From CAVQNQ01 sp963714205 (GTDB lineage Bacteria > Acidobacteriota > Terriglobia > Bryobacterales > Bryobacteraceae), in contig CAVQNQ010000002.1 of NCBI GenBank assembly GCA_963714205.1, forward strand, positions 1,922,001 through 1,986,000: 64,000 nucleotides of DNA, in the 5' to 3' direction. A program made the position numbers and the translations under genes. Under the pieces are notes generated by a model, which was not told the DNA's origin, searched no databases, and was given only the letters and a program-made list of their open reading frames with translations. Positions 37,660 to 53,618 of this stretch are shown one piece after another. Numbering within the stretch: position 1 is the first letter of the stretch; each line of letters starts with the position of its first letter.

Positions 37660-37850
37660 CCCAACTTCCGCACATTGCGGCTCCGGGCGGCTTATTTCGA
37701 GGCTGATTGACCTCCATCGCTGCGAAAATAACGGCAACGACCTTTGTTTGCGATGCCGCTCCATCGCTGGGATCGGCACGCGCGACGAAAAGCCGATGTA
37801 GTGACGACCAACCCCCTTGAATCGGATCTCCACATCCGTAATATGAGGCT

Positions 37851-39173
37851 ATGTACCTGCGGCATTGGGCGCTGGTCGAGAGCTATCGCACGGCGCGCGG
37901 GCCGCGCCAGCGGATTGTGGCCTGGCTGGGCGCGATGGATGAACAGGGTCGCCTGAGAGTGAAGCGCTGTGCCGAGAGAACGATCGCTCAACAGGAAGGT
38001 CTGTTCCAGACGACTCAGCCGGAATGGGTGGAAGTCGACGTCAGTCGCGTCACCTGGAGCGCAGCCGCAAGTTCGGCGGCCCGTGGCTGGGGGTGGAACT
38101 GCTGCGGCGTTTGGAACTGGACCGGTTTCTAGAAGAGACCATGCCGACGGACCTGGAGGAGATTCCTTGGCCGTTGATGGCGGTCGTGTTGGTGCTGGGA
38201 CGGCTATGCGATGCTTCCAGCGAACTGCATCTGGCGGAACGCTTCTACGAATCCAGCACGCTGTCCGATCTGTTGAGCGCGCCGGCGGGTAAGGTCAACG
38301 AGGACCGCTTGTATCGGGCATTGGACGCACTGCTGCCGCACAAAGCAGCGTTGGAAAAGCGCCTGAAGAGCAGACTCGGCGAGCTGTTCGATCTCGACTA
38401 GACCTGCTGTTGTACGACATCACCAGCACGTATTTAAGGGCTGGAGGTACGGATCACTCCGGCCCCGGGTGGCGCGGAAGTGTTCATTCTCTGCCGGAGC
38501 GCGGACCGGCGAGTTAAAGAGCAGGCGATGCACGAGCGCTTCGAGAAACGGATTGAGGCGGGGTTGGAGAAGATCCAGACCAGTTGCCGGAAGAAGAAGC
38601 AGCAGGCGGTCACGATCGCCACGCGGGTCGGCCGGCTGCTGGGCCGCAACACGCGCGCCGCCGGATTATGCGAGGTGAAGGTGGAGGCCGACGCCAGTGG
38701 CGCGCTTGCGCTGGTCGAAAGTGGAAGCATGGCGCCAGTGGGCGCGATTAAGCGAAGGGTGCTACGGGCTGCGCAGCAACGTGACGGATTGGAGTCCGGA
38801 AGAGCTGTGGCGGGCCTATATTCAGCTGACCGAGGCGGAGGCCGCATTTCGCATTCACAAGTCGGATCTGGCGATCCGGCCGGTGTGGCATCAAAAGGAA
38901 GGTCGCGTACAAGCGCACATCCTGGTCTGCTTCCTGACCTACGTGCTCTGGAAAACTCTGGCCACAAGTTGCCGTGAAGCGGGCTTGGGAGACGAGCCAC
39001 GGCAAGTTTTCGCGGCCCTCTCCGAACTCGCGCTGGTAGACGTGGTGCTTCCGACCAAGTCCGGTCCGGCGATCAGCAGACGCTGCATCAGCCAGCCCAC
39101 CGAGCACCAGCAGATTCTCCTTCAACGGCTGGGCCTGAAGCTGCCCAGCTCGCTGAAATATGCGGAAATGTAG
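37851..39173 (+). pseudogene. IS1634-family transposase, frameshifted and internally deleted
   Basis: Fragments in several frames give recognisable IS1634/IS4-superfamily pieces. MYLRHWALVESYRTARGPRQ (37851) is the N-terminus; RSRKFGGPWLGVELLRRLEL follows in another frame; LLYDITSTY (near 38408) holds the first catalytic Asp; FILCRSADRRVKEQAMHERF (38480) is the region after the second catalytic Asp; and WRAYIQLTEAEAAFRIHKSD to the stop at 39173 is the C-terminus. The roughly 150 residues normally lying between DITST and ILCRS are missing. It cannot code for an active enzyme. Confidence 0.85.
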
Positions 39174-39240
39174 TGGAAACTGGCCTGAACTCTCCCTGAA
39201 AACAAAGACTTTATTCTTTCGGTTGCTGAACTTGGGTTAG
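39042..39240. repeat. 199-bp direct repeat, copy A (IS right end)
   Basis: This segment covers the last 132 coding bases of the transposase and the IS right end. It matches 40166-40364 at 191 of 199 positions (eight substitutions, no gaps). The two copies are 1124 bp apart and bracket the membrane protein gene at 39293. Confidence 0.9.
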
Positions 39241-39292
39241 AGATCAGGTTCCGAGAAGCTCGCCATGATATAAAGGTTCCCGAGGTGGCTAT

Positions 39293-40132
39293 ATGAGGAG
39301 ACATTCCTCGGACCATTCCGGCGGGCGGACACTACTGGCGCAACGGGCACTTCTGTTCGTCCCGGTCCATCTTTTCGCGATGCTGGTCATAGCGTACTTT
39401 GCGTCATGGATGATTAGCGAGGATTCCTCAGCCCGGGAGAAGATGGCCCTGGCCCCTCAGGGGTCGCATTCGGAAAACTCACCACTTGGACGGGATCTAA
39501 ACGAAATCCGCCAGATGGACCACGCCTTTTCGAACGACGCGGGTCTCATGAAGGTCGAGGTCAGGAACGGCGTCGTCGTAAAGACCTTTGACGCAAACAG
39601 GCGGACGGCTGAGGATATGGCGGTGGTCCTGTTGGGAAATCACGGCGATGCCCTTGTGACATTTCTGCTCTTCATTTTGGACATCGTCCTTGTGAGCCTC
39701 ACGCTCCGTCTCATGTACGGCGCCGTCTCGACCGTTCTCGCCCGAAAGGCCATCAGAGAAGGGATCTCGCTCCAGACAGTCAAATCAAAATACAGCAAGT
39801 TCCCTGCCTGGCACTACATCGTCCTGTTCTGGGTGGTCCTTTGGGCGGTCCTCTCTTTCGGCCCAGTGGTAACGACCACGCCATGGGTCAAGACCGCGCT
39901 CCTCTCGCTTCCTTTGTCGCGAGCGCATGCTTCAATCCTAGGCGACATCCTTCAGGCTCCCACGTCGTTGATTCTCTTACAGGTATTCTTTGTTGCTTTC
40001 CCGACATTATTCTATGTGTTTTCCCGGAACGACGTCGAGTACTTTCCTCGCGGTCCTGCCTACAAGGGAAAGCTCGGCTGGCGAGATTGGAGACCGGAGC
40101 GCCATTTGACGCGCCTGGATCTTACCTCCTAG
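39293..40132 (+). CDS. membrane protein of unknown family, bracketed by IS copies
   Basis: The 279-residue product has about five hydrophobic segments: 24-40 near the N-terminus, then one near 112-136, and three between about 170 and 250. A polar stretch (residues 42-110) would face outside. I do not recognise a family. Base composition is lower in GC and codon choice differs from neighbours, and the gene is surrounded by two copies of the same IS end. It thus looks like acquired cargo rather than core sequence. An in-frame ATG after AGGTGGCTAT is a reasonable start. Confidence 0.6.
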   Translation: MRRHSSDHSGGRTLLAQRALLFVPVHLFAMLVIAYFASWMISEDSSAREKMALAPQGSHSENSPLGRDLNEIRQMDHAFSNDAGLMKVEVRNGVVVKTFDANRRTAEDMAVVLLGNHGDALVTFLLFILDIVLVSLTLRLMYGAVSTVLARKAIREGISLQTVKSKYSKFPAWHYIVLFWVVLWAVLSFGPVVTTTPWVKTALLSLPLSRAHASILGDILQAPTSLILLQVFFVAFPTLFYVFSRNDVEYFPRGPAYKGKLGWRDWRPERHLTRLDLTS

Positions 40133-40165
40133 CGTCCGCCCCACGCCCGTGCTCGCGATTCAAGT

Positions 40166-40364
40166 GTGGTGCTTCCGACCAAGTCCGGTCCGGCGATCCG
40201 CAGACGCTGCATCAGCCAGCCCACCGAGCACCAGCAGACTCTCATTCAACGGCTGGGCCTGAAGCTGCCCAGCTCGCTGAAATATGCGGAAATGTAGTGG
40301 AAACTGGCCTGAACTCTCCCTGAAAACAAAGACTTTAGTTTTTCGGTTGCGGAGCTTGGGCTAG
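40166..40364. repeat. 199-bp direct repeat, copy B (truncated second IS copy)
   Basis: Only the right end of a second IS copy remains here; it begins abruptly at the base equivalent to 39042 and ends in GCTTGGGCTAG at 40364, which is the IS terminus. Immediately after it the reverse strand carries the first 18 codons of hicA, so this IS copy inserted into hicA. Confidence 0.88.
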
Positions 40365-40418
40365 CCTCGTCAGCGCACCTGCCAGGTCAGCGCCCGACAG
40401 GTCGCGTGGAACCTTCAT
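40365..40418 (-). pseudogene. hicA: hicA toxin gene remnant, truncated by IS end
   Basis: The reverse strand from the ATG at 40418 reads MKVPRDLSGADLAGALTR, the conserved start of HicA mRNA-cleaving toxins (usual pattern MK.PRDLSG.DL...L...G). After 18 codons the reading enters IS sequence and stops eight codons later, so the catalytic His region (GSHI) is gone. The ATG overlaps the hicB stop as ATGA, the order hicB-hicA. No remaining hicA piece was found left of the IS. Confidence 0.75.
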
Positions 40419-40621
40419 ACCGCGATCAGCTCTTCTCGCACGAAATGCAGCCGTATGATCTTCGGCCGCACCTCCTCCTCGAAGTGGCACACTACCGCGT
40501 CCCGGACCATGGCATTCAATTCCTCCACGGTATCCGCAACCGTGAAGATCGGCTGCCCCAACGCCTCGGCCGCGTAGCCGCCTTCCGGAGGCTCATGCAC
40601 AATGAAGATGATCTCGTTCAC
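40415..40621 (-). CDS. hicB: HicB-family antitoxin, orphaned
   Basis: The product from the GTG at 40621 is 68 residues: VNEIIFIVHEPPEGGYAAEA then LGQPIFTVADTVEELNAMVR, the compact beta-alpha HicB fold that blocks the HicA toxin. Similar proteins are often misnamed 2-oxoisovalerate dehydrogenase subunits. The upstream part of the open frame overlaps the rpoC terminator hairpin, which argues for this later start. With hicA destroyed the antitoxin has no local target. It lacks the C-terminal DNA-binding domain, as in minimal HicB proteins. Confidence 0.78.
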   Translation of the reverse strand: MNEIIFIVHEPPEGGYAAEALGQPIFTVADTVEELNAMVRDAVVCHFEEEVRPKIIRLHFVREELIAV

Positions 40622-40644
40622 TTGGCCGCCCTCAGACAATAAGA

Positions 40645-40670
40645 CCGCCGGCGCGTCTCCACGCCGGCGG
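40645..40670 (-). terminator. hairpin terminator of the rpoBC operon
   Basis: CCGCCGGCG (40645-40653) and CGCCGGCGG (40662-40670) form a perfect 9-bp stem with an 8-base loop, 18 bases past the rpoC stop. On the transcribed strand it is followed by CTTATTGTCT, a modest U-rich tract, so an intrinsic terminator is likely though not perfect. Confidence 0.65.
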
Positions 40671-40687
40671 CCCAAATTGCACGCTAA

Positions 40688-44905
<4,218 letters not shown>

Positions 44906-44971
44906 AATAGCCTCCAGTTGCTTATAAAACCTGTTGGCGGCCGCCGGAGTGAACTGGCGGCCGCCATGCTG

Positions 44972-49270
<4,299 letters not shown>

Positions 49271-49705
49271 TCTTAAACTCCTGACGGCCGAACAGCCGAA
49301 GCTGAGAAAACTGTATCTAACAGCACAAAGTCAAAGGCGCCAGGGAGTAATACGGCCCCCCGGGTGCCAAATGATCAAACTGGGGCGGGAATCGAAAGGG
49401 TCCCGGAGCCAAGCTCACGGTGGTACAGACAGGTTCTGGCGGAATGCGAGCGCAGGAATCCCAAAAGGTATTCAAGTCGTTGAAAATGCACAGAGATTTC
49501 CCTCTTGCAGTTTCACCCGAACTGCAATTGAAATACCAGATTTCGGGAGTCACAGTCACCAATTGGGATCGAATCCGGCTAATCGACGGCCCAACTATCA
49601 AGACTATCAGGACTTACGCCCCACGTCAAACGCGGGGCATGCTGCCTGCATGGCCGATCCGCCGGCAGGCAGGGAGTCCGAACCGCTCCAGCCGATGGCC
49701 CGGCG
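49271..49705. promoter_or_regulatory. 435-bp rplL-rpoB spacer with hairpins
   Basis: No gene fits here. On the transcribed strand, just after the rplL stop, GC-rich hairpins can form: GCCTGC pairing (49643-49672 area) and GCCCC/GGGGC (49618-49638). This position matches the rplL-rpoB attenuator/processing site of other bacteria, where some transcripts stop before rpoB. The rest, near rpoB, is of ordinary composition and could hold an extra rpoB promoter. Confidence 0.45.
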
Positions 49706-50095
49706 TTACTTAATTTCTACCGTGGCACCGGCGTCGGTGAACTTCTTCTGGATGGCCGCAGCTTCGTCCTTGCTGACGCCTTCCTTAACCGGCTTGGGAG
49801 CGCCATCGACCAGGTCCTTGGCTTCCTTCAGCCCCAGGCTGGTGACTTCGCGAACCGCTTTGATGACGTTGATCTTGTTGGCGCCGACCGCCGTCAGGAC
49901 CACCGTGAACTCAGTTTTCTCTTCCGCGGCCGGAGCGGCTGCCGCGGCAGCGCCCCCGCCCGCCACCGCGACCGGCGCGGCCGCGGCCGCCGAAACTCCC
50001 AGCTTTTCTTCGAGCAGCTTTACGAGCTGAGAGGCCTCCAGCAGCGTCAAGCCTTGAATCTGATCCGCAATTGCGTTTATGTCCGCCATTTCCAA
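49706..50095 (-). CDS. rplL: 50S ribosomal protein L7/L12
   Basis: The stalk protein recruits translation factors. The N-terminal dimer domain (IADQIQGLTLLEASQLVKLL) is followed by an Ala-rich hinge (residues about 37-55) and the globular C-terminal domain with KTEFTVVLTAVGANKINVIK and LGLKEAKDLVDGAPK. 129 residues is typical. It follows rplJ after 53 bases. Confidence 0.98.
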   Translation of the reverse strand: MEMADINAIADQIQGLTLLEASQLVKLLEEKLGVSAAAAAPVAVAGGGAAAAAAPAAEEKTEFTVVLTAVGANKINVIKAVREVTSLGLKEAKDLVDGAPKPVKEGVSKDEAAAIQKKFTDAGATVEIK

Positions 50096-50148
50096 ACTCC
50101 TGTACGTTCAAAATTCGTCCTGGGCAGCAGCTTACGCGCGCTCGCCCG

Positions 50149-50676
50149 TTATGCCTGAAACTTGTTTTCCTTCACGCCCTGATCCACCACCACGGCCAGA
50201 TTGCGGCCCACCGCGCCGATGGCCGAGGCCACGCGCTGCGCGGGCGCATTAATGAGGTACAGCAGCCGCGCAAAGATCTGCTCTTTGGCCGGCATGTTGG
50301 CCAGGTCGTTGATCTCCCTCACGTCGATCGCGCGGCCTTCCACCATCCCAGCCTTGAAGGTAAAGGACGGGTTGGCCTTGGCATAGGCCGTCAACGCCTT
50401 GGCCAGCGCCACCGGGTCGTTCATGGTATAGACCAGCGACGTCATGCCGCGGAGGTCCTTCAGAACCTGCTCCGCAGCGGTTCCCTCGGACGCCTTTCCG
50501 GCCAGGTTGTTCTTGATCACGCGGTACTTGCCGCCGGCGGCGCGCACGGTTTTGCGAAGCTCGAAATCCTGCGACACGCGCAGCTTCTCATAGCCGGTGA
50601 CGAACAGGTTCTTCAACCGCTCCAGGTCCTGGCGCAGAGCGTCGATATCTTTCTTCTTGTCGTCCTTATTTTTCAT
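50149..50676 (-). CDS. rplJ: 50S ribosomal protein L10
   Basis: L10 anchors the L7/L12 stalk. The 175-residue product has the family body (RAAGGKYRVIKNNLAGKASE, AKANPSFTFKAGMVEGRAID) and a C-terminal helix for L12 binding. The N-terminus is unusually charged (MKNKDDKKKDIDALRQDLER). The gap to rplA is only 18 bases, so the classic long L10 leader is not present here. Confidence 0.97.
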   Translation of the reverse strand: MKNKDDKKKDIDALRQDLERLKNLFVTGYEKLRVSQDFELRKTVRAAGGKYRVIKNNLAGKASEGTAAEQVLKDLRGMTSLVYTMNDPVALAKALTAYAKANPSFTFKAGMVEGRAIDVREINDLANMPAKEQIFARLLYLINAPAQRVASAIGAVGRNLAVVVDQGVKENKFQA

Positions 50677-50694
50677 GGAAACACCTGTCGGGCT

Positions 50695-51405
50695 TCAGAC
50701 CGCCGCTTTCACGCTGAACGGCGCGGTATCGACGGCTACGCCGGGCCCCATGGTCGAGCAGATGGTCGTGTTGCGCACGTACTTACCCTTGGCCACCGCC
50801 GGTTTGGCCTTGATAACGGCCGTGATCAGGCTGGCGGCGTTCTCCGAAAGCTTGCTCGCCTCGAAGCTCACCTTGCCGACCGGGGCGTGGATGATGCCGG
50901 TCTTATCCACGCGAAACTCCACCTTGCCGGCTTTCACCTCACGAACCGCCCTGACAACATCCATGGTCACGGTGCCGGTCTTGGGGTTCGGCATCAGGCC
51001 GCGCGGGCCCAGGATTTTCCCGAGTTTGCCAACCGAGCGCATCATGTCCGGCGTGGCCACCACGGCATCGAAATCCGTCCAGCCTTCCGACTGGATCTTC
51101 TGCACCATATCTTCGCCGCCCACGAAATCGGCGCCCGCTTCGGCGGCTTCCCGCTGCTTGTCGCCGCCGGCGATCACTAGTACTTTCTTGGACTTACCCA
51201 GCCCGTTCGGCATCACCACGGTGCCCCGCACCATCTGGTCGGCGTGTTTGGGATCCACGCCCAGACGCATGTGGATCTCCACGGTTTCGTCGAACTTGGC
51301 GAACTTGATCTTCTTAATTAACGAGACGGCCTCATCGAGCTGATACTCGCGGGCTTCCACCTGTTTGCGGGCAGTTTGATATTGTTTACCGGGTTGGTGT
51401 GCCAT
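50695..51405 (-). CDS. rplA: 50S ribosomal protein L1
   Basis: L1 forms the mobile stalk at the E site and represses its own operon. Motifs MRLGVDPKHADQMVRGTVVM, KVLVIAGGD and GRVGKLGKILGPRGLMPNPK-type block (here MRSVGKLGKILGPRGLMPNP) identify it. 236 residues. AGGAAG lies 5-6 bases upstream of the ATG. It is the first gene of the rplA-J-L-rpoBC cluster; rplK, nusG and secE are not upstream as is usual. Confidence 0.98.
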   Translation of the reverse strand: MAHQPGKQYQTARKQVEAREYQLDEAVSLIKKIKFAKFDETVEIHMRLGVDPKHADQMVRGTVVMPNGLGKSKKVLVIAGGDKQREAAEAGADFVGGEDMVQKIQSEGWTDFDAVVATPDMMRSVGKLGKILGPRGLMPNPKTGTVTMDVVRAVREVKAGKVEFRVDKTGIIHAPVGKVSFEASKLSENAASLITAVIKAKPAVAKGKYVRNTTICSTMGPGVAVDTAPFSVKAAV

Positions 51406-51548
51406 GCTTCCTCATTGGTGCAAGCGGTTCGCAAAAAAGGCAAACGAACCTCCCACTGAGCAATTTCAAAGGAACACCCTGAGTTTACAACATTCATCAG
51501 GTTTTCCGCAACCGCCCGTAACGATTCCCCCCTTCCGGCCATCTAAAA

Positions 51549-52277
51549 GTGAGAATGCGCTATCGATGGGTAGTTGTGGGTCTGTGGTGTGCGATCCTCG
51601 GTCATGCTCAAGATCCGGACAGGAACGGTGGGTCTCAACAGGCGTCGCAGCCCGTCCAGGCCGAGGAGGATAAACGCATTTTCGGCGTGATCCCCAATAA
51701 CCGGACCACCGAGAACGCAATTCCTTTTCATAGCATCACTTTCGGCCAAAAGATGATGATCGCGGTCAAGGACTCCTTCGATTGGCCGGTTTATCCCACC
51801 GCCGGCGCCTTCGCTACCCTGTACCAACTCGAGAACTCAAATCCCTCCTTCGGCCAAGGCATGAAGGGATACGCCAGGCGCTTCGCGGCGGGCTACGCCG
51901 ACCAGACGGTTGGCAACCTGATGACCGAAGGTTTCATACCTGGGGTCTTTCACCAGGACCCCCGCTATTTCCGTCTGGGCGAAGGATCGAAGAAGGGCCG
52001 CGCCTGGTATGCCGTCAAGCAGATCTTCGTGGCGCGCATGGATTCGGGCCGTAAGACGTTCAATTTTTCCGAATGGGGCGGCAACTCCATAGCCGTGGCG
52101 ATTTCGAACGCCTATTATCCGGATACGCGCGACTGGAACGATAACCTTCAGAAACTTCTGATCCAGTGCGGCACGGACACATTCTCGAATATCCTCAAGG
52201 AGTTCTGGCCGGACGTCAAGCGCAAGCTGCACCACCGGCACGAAGATCCCTTGGCCACGACGGCGTCCAGCCGGTAA
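51549..52277 (+). CDS. secreted acidobacterial hypothetical protein
   Basis: The product (242 residues) has a signal peptide (MRYRWVVVGLWCAILGHAQ) and a mostly helical body containing KRIFGVIPNNRTTENAIPF, a phrase that recurs in acidobacterial exported proteins of unknown role. The rest (FGQGMKGYARRFAAGYADQT) suggests an outer-membrane-associated helical domain. No catalytic motif is recognised. GTG at 51549 or ATG at 51555 are both possible. It diverges from rplA and converges with the amidohydrolase gene. Confidence 0.7.
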   Translation: MRMRYRWVVVGLWCAILGHAQDPDRNGGSQQASQPVQAEEDKRIFGVIPNNRTTENAIPFHSITFGQKMMIAVKDSFDWPVYPTAGAFATLYQLENSNPSFGQGMKGYARRFAAGYADQTVGNLMTEGFIPGVFHQDPRYFRLGEGSKKGRAWYAVKQIFVARMDSGRKTFNFSEWGGNSIAVAISNAYYPDTRDWNDNLQKLLIQCGTDTFSNILKEFWPDVKRKLHHRHEDPLATTASSR

Positions 52278-52282
52278 GCCCC

Positions 52283-53563
52283 CTAGCGCCGGTCGTTCCG
52301 GAATACCGTTCCTTCCTTCATCACGAAGATCACTTCGCTGGTGGCTTTTATGTTCGTGAGCGGGTTGCCGGGGACTGCCACCATGTCAGCCAGCATTCCG
52401 GACTTCAGCACGCCAACCTTGTCCTGAAGGCCCAGAAGCTCGGCGGCCACCGAGGTGCCGGCCTTGAGCGCCTGCATCGGGGTCATGCCGGCCGCGACCA
52501 TCAGCGCGAACTCCGTGGCATTCTGGCCGTGAGCGTAGACACCCGCATCGGTGCCGAGCGCGATGCGCACCCCAAGCTCCAGGGCGCGGCGCATCATGGC
52601 ATCCTGCTGCGCCACCGCGCGCGCCGCCTTTTCCTGCACCAGGGGCGGGAGCTTGGATTGCATCAGGCCGACGCGCGTGGTCAGGGTGGGCACCAGGAAA
52701 ACGCCGCGCTCGTGCATCATGCGCAGCGCCTCGTCGTCCAGGAACGTGCCGTGCTCGATGGAGTCGATTCCGGCGCGAATGGCCCGCTTGGCGGCTTCGG
52801 CTCCGTGCGCGTGCGCGGCGGCCTTGCGCCGCAGCGTGTGGGCCTCCTCCACCAGCGCGTTCAATTCGCTCTGGGACAACTGCGGCACGTCCACGTCGTC
52901 GGTCGGAGACAGCACGCCGCCGCTGGCGCAGGTCTTGATCACGTCGGCGCCGTACTTGATGTTGAACCGCACGCCATAGCGCGCCTGGTCGGGCGAGTTG
53001 ATGACGCCCTGCTCCGGGCCGGTCTCCGGCCCGAACAGCCCGAAACGGAACCCGGCGCCATCATCGCAGTGGCCGCCGGTGGAGCCTAGCGCGTGAACGG
53101 AAACCATCATGCGCGGCCCGGGGATCACGCCCGCATTAATGGCGTTGCGCAGGCCCACGTCGATGAAGTCGCTGCTGCCCAGGTCGCGCACCGTGGTAAA
53201 GCCCGCCATCAGCGTATTGCGTGCGTTCACCGTCGCCTGGATGGCTCTCTCCGAAACGGGACGCCGGAGGCCCAGCAGCGCGGCACCGTCGTAATCCGGG
53301 TTGAACGCATCCGACAGGTGCGTGTGGGCGTCAATGAAGCCCGGCAGCAGGGTGGCGTCTCCCAGGTCGATCACTGTGGCCCCGGCCGGAACGGCCCCGC
53401 CCACCGAAACCACCTTGCCATTCGAAACTGTCACGAGGCCGGGCTCCGCCAGGCGCTCACTCGCACCGTCGAAAAGACGTGCGGCCTTGATGGCGTAAAC
53501 GCGATCCTGAGCGTGCAGAGAGAGACACGCGAAAATGCAGCAGAACAGCCATGCAGTTTTCAT
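52283..53563 (-). CDS. secreted amidohydrolase (imidazolonepropionase/prolidase-like)
   Basis: A metal-dependent hydrolase with signal peptide (MKTAWLFCCIFACLSLHAQ). The metal ligands are visible in GFIDAHTHLSDA, the Lys in YGADVIKTCASGGV, His in KAAAHAHGAEA and SIEHGTFLDDEA, and the catalytic Asp in ALGTDAGVYAHG. This is the pattern of exported Xaa-Pro dipeptidase-like amidohydrolases. 426 residues, full length. Substrate is probably a small peptide or amide, inferred from the family. Confidence 0.9.
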   Translation of the reverse strand: MKTAWLFCCIFACLSLHAQDRVYAIKAARLFDGASERLAEPGLVTVSNGKVVSVGGAVPAGATVIDLGDATLLPGFIDAHTHLSDAFNPDYDGAALLGLRRPVSERAIQATVNARNTLMAGFTTVRDLGSSDFIDVGLRNAINAGVIPGPRMMVSVHALGSTGGHCDDGAGFRFGLFGPETGPEQGVINSPDQARYGVRFNIKYGADVIKTCASGGVLSPTDDVDVPQLSQSELNALVEEAHTLRRKAAAHAHGAEAAKRAIRAGIDSIEHGTFLDDEALRMMHERGVFLVPTLTTRVGLMQSKLPPLVQEKAARAVAQQDAMMRRALELGVRIALGTDAGVYAHGQNATEFALMVAAGMTPMQALKAGTSVAAELLGLQDKVGVLKSGMLADMVAVPGNPLTNIKATSEVIFVMKEGTVFRNDRR

Positions 53564-53618
53564 AGAGGCTTAGGGTAGCAGAGCGCCGCCGGCGACCGCG
53601 CTACCATCGACGCGCCCC

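Larger units (their letters stand above)
37657..39240 (+). mobile_element. degenerate IS1634-like insertion sequence
   Basis: The left end TAGCCCAACTTCCGCA (37657-37672) matches the reverse complement of the right end at 39225-39240 in 13 of 16 positions, and the right end of the second partial copy (40349-40364) in 14 of 16. About 1.58 kb in total. The transposase inside is broken by frameshifts and a central deletion. The left end coincides with the cydB stop. Target duplications were not found, consistent with rearrangement after insertion. Confidence 0.7.

Noticed and set aside
40622..40675. Upstream extension of hicB
   Set aside because: It covers the rpoC terminator hairpin and adds Arg/Gly residues not found in HicB.
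50677..50694. L10 leader regulatory RNA
   Set aside because: The rplA-rplJ gap is 18 bases, too short for the known leader structure.
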